This document shows positions 18,895 through 20,180 of a stretch of DNA of 20,180 bases, piece by piece (the stretch's first letter is position 1; the number at the start of each line of letters is the position of its first letter). This DNA comes from CAYFPS01 sp964345075 (GTDB taxonomy: Bacteria > CAIWAD01). The notes beneath the pieces are model-generated. The model saw only the letters and a program-made list of their open reading frames with translations, ran no database searches and had not been told where the DNA came from. The stretch covers positions 1 to 20,180 of the forward strand of contig CAYFPS010000036.1 of assembly GCA_964345075.1 (NCBI GenBank). Direction: 5' to 3'. Position numbers and translations under genes: made by a program.

Positions 18895-19620
18895 ATGACC
18901 TTTCACGAACGACTGATCAGCCGCGGACACTGGCTCTTTCGCCATCGCAGCTACCTTCCACTATTGATACTTCCCTGGCTGGCCCTGCTGGTCTGGCTTC
19001 ACCCCGAACGCATTCCCGCCATGCGGGAAACAGGCTGGTTGATCTTTTGCCTGGGCGTTGCGCTGTCCGGGCTTCTGCTGCGCTGTTTTACCGTGGGCTG
19101 CGCGGCCAGCGGAACGAGCGGAAGAAACACACGCAGTCAGGTGGCCGACGACCTGAACACAACCGGCATGTATTCCATCGTGCGCAATCCCCTTTATGTC
19201 GGTAACTACCTGATGCTGCTGGCGCCCGTTCTCTTTGTGCGCAGTCTCTGGGCCGTCGTGGTCTTTACTCTGGTTTTCTGGCTGTATTACGAGCGAATCG
19301 TGATCGCCGAAGAGTCCTTCCTGCGTGAGCGTTACGGACAGAGCTATCAGAAATTCGCCGCCCGCGTGCCTGTCTTCCTGCCAAATCCCCTGCTTTGGAA
19401 GGCACCGGCAAAGGCGCCCTGCCCGCGCCGCATGGTTCGCCGCGAATACTGCACGCAGCTTTCCATGGTCTCCAGCCTGATGGTGATGGACAGCCTCGCC
19501 GGCTACATGCAAACCGGCTCCTTCATGCCCGGCCCCTTCATGCAGAAGGCCATGATGACATCCATCGGCATCTTCCTGGTCATATGGCTGCTGGTCAAGC
19601 GGACGAGGGTGTTGAAGTAG
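18895..19620 (+). CDS. Isoprenylcysteine carboxyl methyltransferase (ICMT)-family membrane protein
   Basis: 241 residues from the ATG at 18895. Hydrophobic segments near the N-terminus (LPLLILPWLALLVWL, WLIFCLGVALSGLLL) are followed by the family core: GMYSIVRNPLYVGN (Arg97-Asn98-Pro99), a helical pair (LMLLAPVLFV, AVVVFTLVFWLYY), then ERIVIAEESFLRERYGQSYQKFAARVP. This is the SAM-binding C-terminal region of ICMT/PEMT-type methyltransferases. Bacterial members methylate unknown, often lipid-like, substrates at the membrane. An extra C-terminal part with a Met-rich stretch and a final membrane helix goes beyond the usual end. An alternative start at 18799 lies in AT-rich sequence; neither start has a clear ribosome binding site. 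Confidence 0.78.
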   Translation: MTFHERLISRGHWLFRHRSYLPLLILPWLALLVWLHPERIPAMRETGWLIFCLGVALSGLLLRCFTVGCAASGTSGRNTRSQVADDLNTTGMYSIVRNPLYVGNYLMLLAPVLFVRSLWAVVVFTLVFWLYYERIVIAEESFLRERYGQSYQKFAARVPVFLPNPLLWKAPAKAPCPRRMVRREYCTQLSMVSSLMVMDSLAGYMQTGSFMPGPFMQKAMMTSIGIFLVIWLLVKRTRVLK

Positions 19621-19628
19621 GAAGGACG

Positions 19629-19646
19629 TCCCCGCTTTCGCGGGGA
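19629..19646. repeat. Dispersed hairpin repeat, copy 1
   Basis: TCCCCGC and GCGGGGA (19629-19635 and 19640-19646) pair around TTTC, followed by TGAC. It is nine bases after the methyltransferase stop and may work as a terminator-like or RNA-end hairpin, but no T-run follows. The same core recurs at 20044-20061. Confidence 0.8.
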
Positions 19647-19650
19647 TGAC

Positions 19651-19692
19651 GATTGCAGATTGATGATTGATGATTGATGATTGCTGATTGAA
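19651..19692. repeat. Six tandem 7-bp repeats (GATTGAT-type)
   Basis: Units of GATTG(A/C)(T/A) run from 19651 to 19692; the three middle units are identical GATTGAT. It is a typical slippage-prone microsatellite in non-coding DNA. Confidence 0.9.
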
Positions 19693-19728
19693 GAAAGCTC
19701 TGGCTGCTACTTACTACTGGAAACTGAG

Positions 19729-19754
19729 AGCTGACAGCTGACAGCTGACAGCTG
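19729..19754. repeat. 7-bp tandem array (AGCTGAC, 3.7 copies)
   Basis: AGCTGAC repeats at 19729-19735, 19736-19742 and 19743-19749, and ends with AGCTG at 19750-19754. Each junction contains the palindrome CAGCTG. It shares the 7-bp period of the array 37 bp upstream but not its sequence. Confidence 0.9.
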
Positions 19755-19826
19755 GTAATTGGCTACAATGCGCTGTCATCCGAGCTTGACATGTCTTCCT
19801 CGCTTGACATTTCTGCAAAGCTACGT

Positions 19827-20001
19827 CCGACACCACGTCCCCGACAAATCGGGACAAGCCGACAACTGGATTGGCCAGTGGTCTGGCTGTTCGCGTTAGC
19901 GGGCAGACAGGCCCTGGCGAAGTGTTTTCGAAGAAAACACGGCTCCCACTTCATGCCGATGTTCGGCATGAAGTGGGCCGACACCACGTCCCCGACAAAT
20001 C
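19827..20001. repeat. Pair of 24-bp direct repeats
   Basis: The sequences at 19827-19850 and 19978-20001 are identical (both begin CCGACACCACGTCCCCGACA), and similarity continues for about 13 more bases with four differences. The copies are 151 bp apart and bracket the hairpins at 19922-19977. In the first copy CCCGA-CAAA-TCGGG can pair; in the second a G-to-A change breaks that stem. Confidence 0.9.
19922..19977. repeat. Two adjacent perfect hairpins with 3-nt loops
   Basis: Hairpin A: GTGTTTTC (19922-19929) and GAAAACAC (19933-19940), loop GAA. Hairpin B: CCCACTTCATGCCGA (19945-19959) and TCGGCATGAAGTGGG (19963-19977), a perfect 15-bp stem with loop TGT. They are four bases apart. There is no T-run, so they are not ordinary terminators. 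The arrangement resembles REP-type palindromic elements. Confidence 0.9.
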
Positions 20002-20043
20002 AGGACAGGCTGACGACTTCCTCTGGCTGGAAACTGGTTACTG

Positions 20044-20061
20044 CCCCCGCTTTCGCGGGGG
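20044..20061. repeat. Dispersed hairpin repeat, copy 2
   Basis: CCCCCGC and GCGGGGG (20044-20050 and 20055-20061) pair around TTTC and are followed by TGACG, as in copy 1 at 19629. The two copies share a core of about 20 bases and lie in the same orientation. Confidence 0.8.
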
Positions 20062-20147
20062 TGACGTCTGGCAACTTCTTCTGGCTAACGTTTGACACCT
20101 GTCCACTTCAGCTTCGGCCCGAAACCGGTCCTTGCTGAAGCGGAGCC

Positions 20148-20165
20148 GTGCCGATCGGTCGGCAC
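20148..20165. repeat. 7-bp hairpin at right end
   Basis: GTGCCGA (20148-20154) and TCGGCAC (20159-20165) pair around TCGG. It overlaps the right arm of the long-range inverted repeat. Confidence 0.7.
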
Positions 20166-20180
20166 TTCGCCAGGGGCCAT

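Larger units (their letters stand above)
19912..20175. repeat. Long-range 13-bp inverted repeat
   Basis: CCCTGGCGAAGTG at 19912-19924 is the exact reverse complement of CACTTCGCCAGGG at 20163-20175. The arms are 238 bp apart and enclose both tight hairpins and the second 24-bp direct repeat. They could be the ends of a small non-autonomous element, though flanking target duplications cannot be judged because the right arm is at the window edge. Confidence 0.7.
19621..20180. other. Non-coding repeat-rich region at the right end
   Basis: No frame in this 560-bp stretch has a believable protein: translations are low-complexity and lack family motifs or ribosome binding sites. It holds two CCCCGCTTTCGCGGGG-type hairpins, two 7-bp tandem arrays, a 24-bp direct repeat, three tight hairpins (19922, 19945 and 20148), a CTTCAGC/GCTGAAG inverted pair (20106-20112 and 20134-20140) and a long-range 13-bp inverted repeat. 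The phrase TCTGGCT recurs four times (near 19700, 19881, 20022 and 20080). It looks like accumulated intergenic repeat elements. Confidence 0.8.

Noticed and set aside
19651..19754. CRISPR-like array
   Set aside because: The repeats are 7-bp tandem units without spacers, and no cas genes occur in the window.
19880..20090. Integron attC-like sites suggested by GTTAGCG and CTAACGT words in the repeat region
   Set aside because: The words do not fit the full attC core consensus or pair as an attC hairpin, and no integrase or cassette genes are present.

Overview
The window looks like a chromosomal segment of a Gram-negative-type bacterium. It has several long exported proteins with signal peptides, a likely outer-membrane barrel, and GC-rich coding sequence using the standard code. 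The modular secreted proteins, each ending in the same roughly 70-residue fibronectin-III-like (FN3-like) domain, resemble genomes of the FCB group or neighbouring candidate phyla. That placement is inference, and nothing here fixes the genus. I found no rRNA, tRNA, CRISPR array, transposase or integrase.

Layout. 1-1637 is the 3' part of a repetitive secreted protein, closed by a strong terminator. 1807-2568 is a small secreted protein. 2644-8027 is a close-packed plus-strand run: hslV, hslU (overlapping by 4 bp), argF (ornithine carbamoyltransferase), a voltage-gated-type K+ channel with a zinc ribbon, and a secreted beta-helix protein. 8000-13014 is a minus-strand run, read from right to left: a membrane sensor-like protein (MASE3-type), a secreted Asp-box beta-propeller, a possible LpxR-like outer-membrane protein whose GTG start overlaps the upstream stop, and tspO. 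13252-15477 is a monomeric NADP-isocitrate dehydrogenase ending at a hairpin terminator. 15525-18722 is a two-gene minus-strand unit: a secreted alpha/beta hydrolase followed by a secreted LVIVD-type propeller. 18895-19620 is an isoprenylcysteine methyltransferase-family membrane enzyme. 19621-20180 has no convincing gene and is packed with short tandem repeats, direct repeats and tight hairpins.

Two signals cut across the annotation. First, the octamer GTGATACA (reverse complement TGTATCAC) occurs 24 times between 3069 and 17977, 12 in each orientation, where about 0.6 would be expected by chance. It lies almost entirely inside genes and is read in every frame that allows translation. The one frame containing TGA is used only where the motif supplies a gene's stop codon. 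This looks like a DNA-level signal such as an uptake sequence or another genome-wide iterated word. Second, six different exported proteins end with the same type of C-terminal beta-sandwich module, most finishing in F/L-Y-R/K-V, which may act as a common surface or sorting tag.

The genes do not form one pathway. Core metabolism and proteolysis (hslVU, argF, icd) are interleaved with envelope and secreted proteins.
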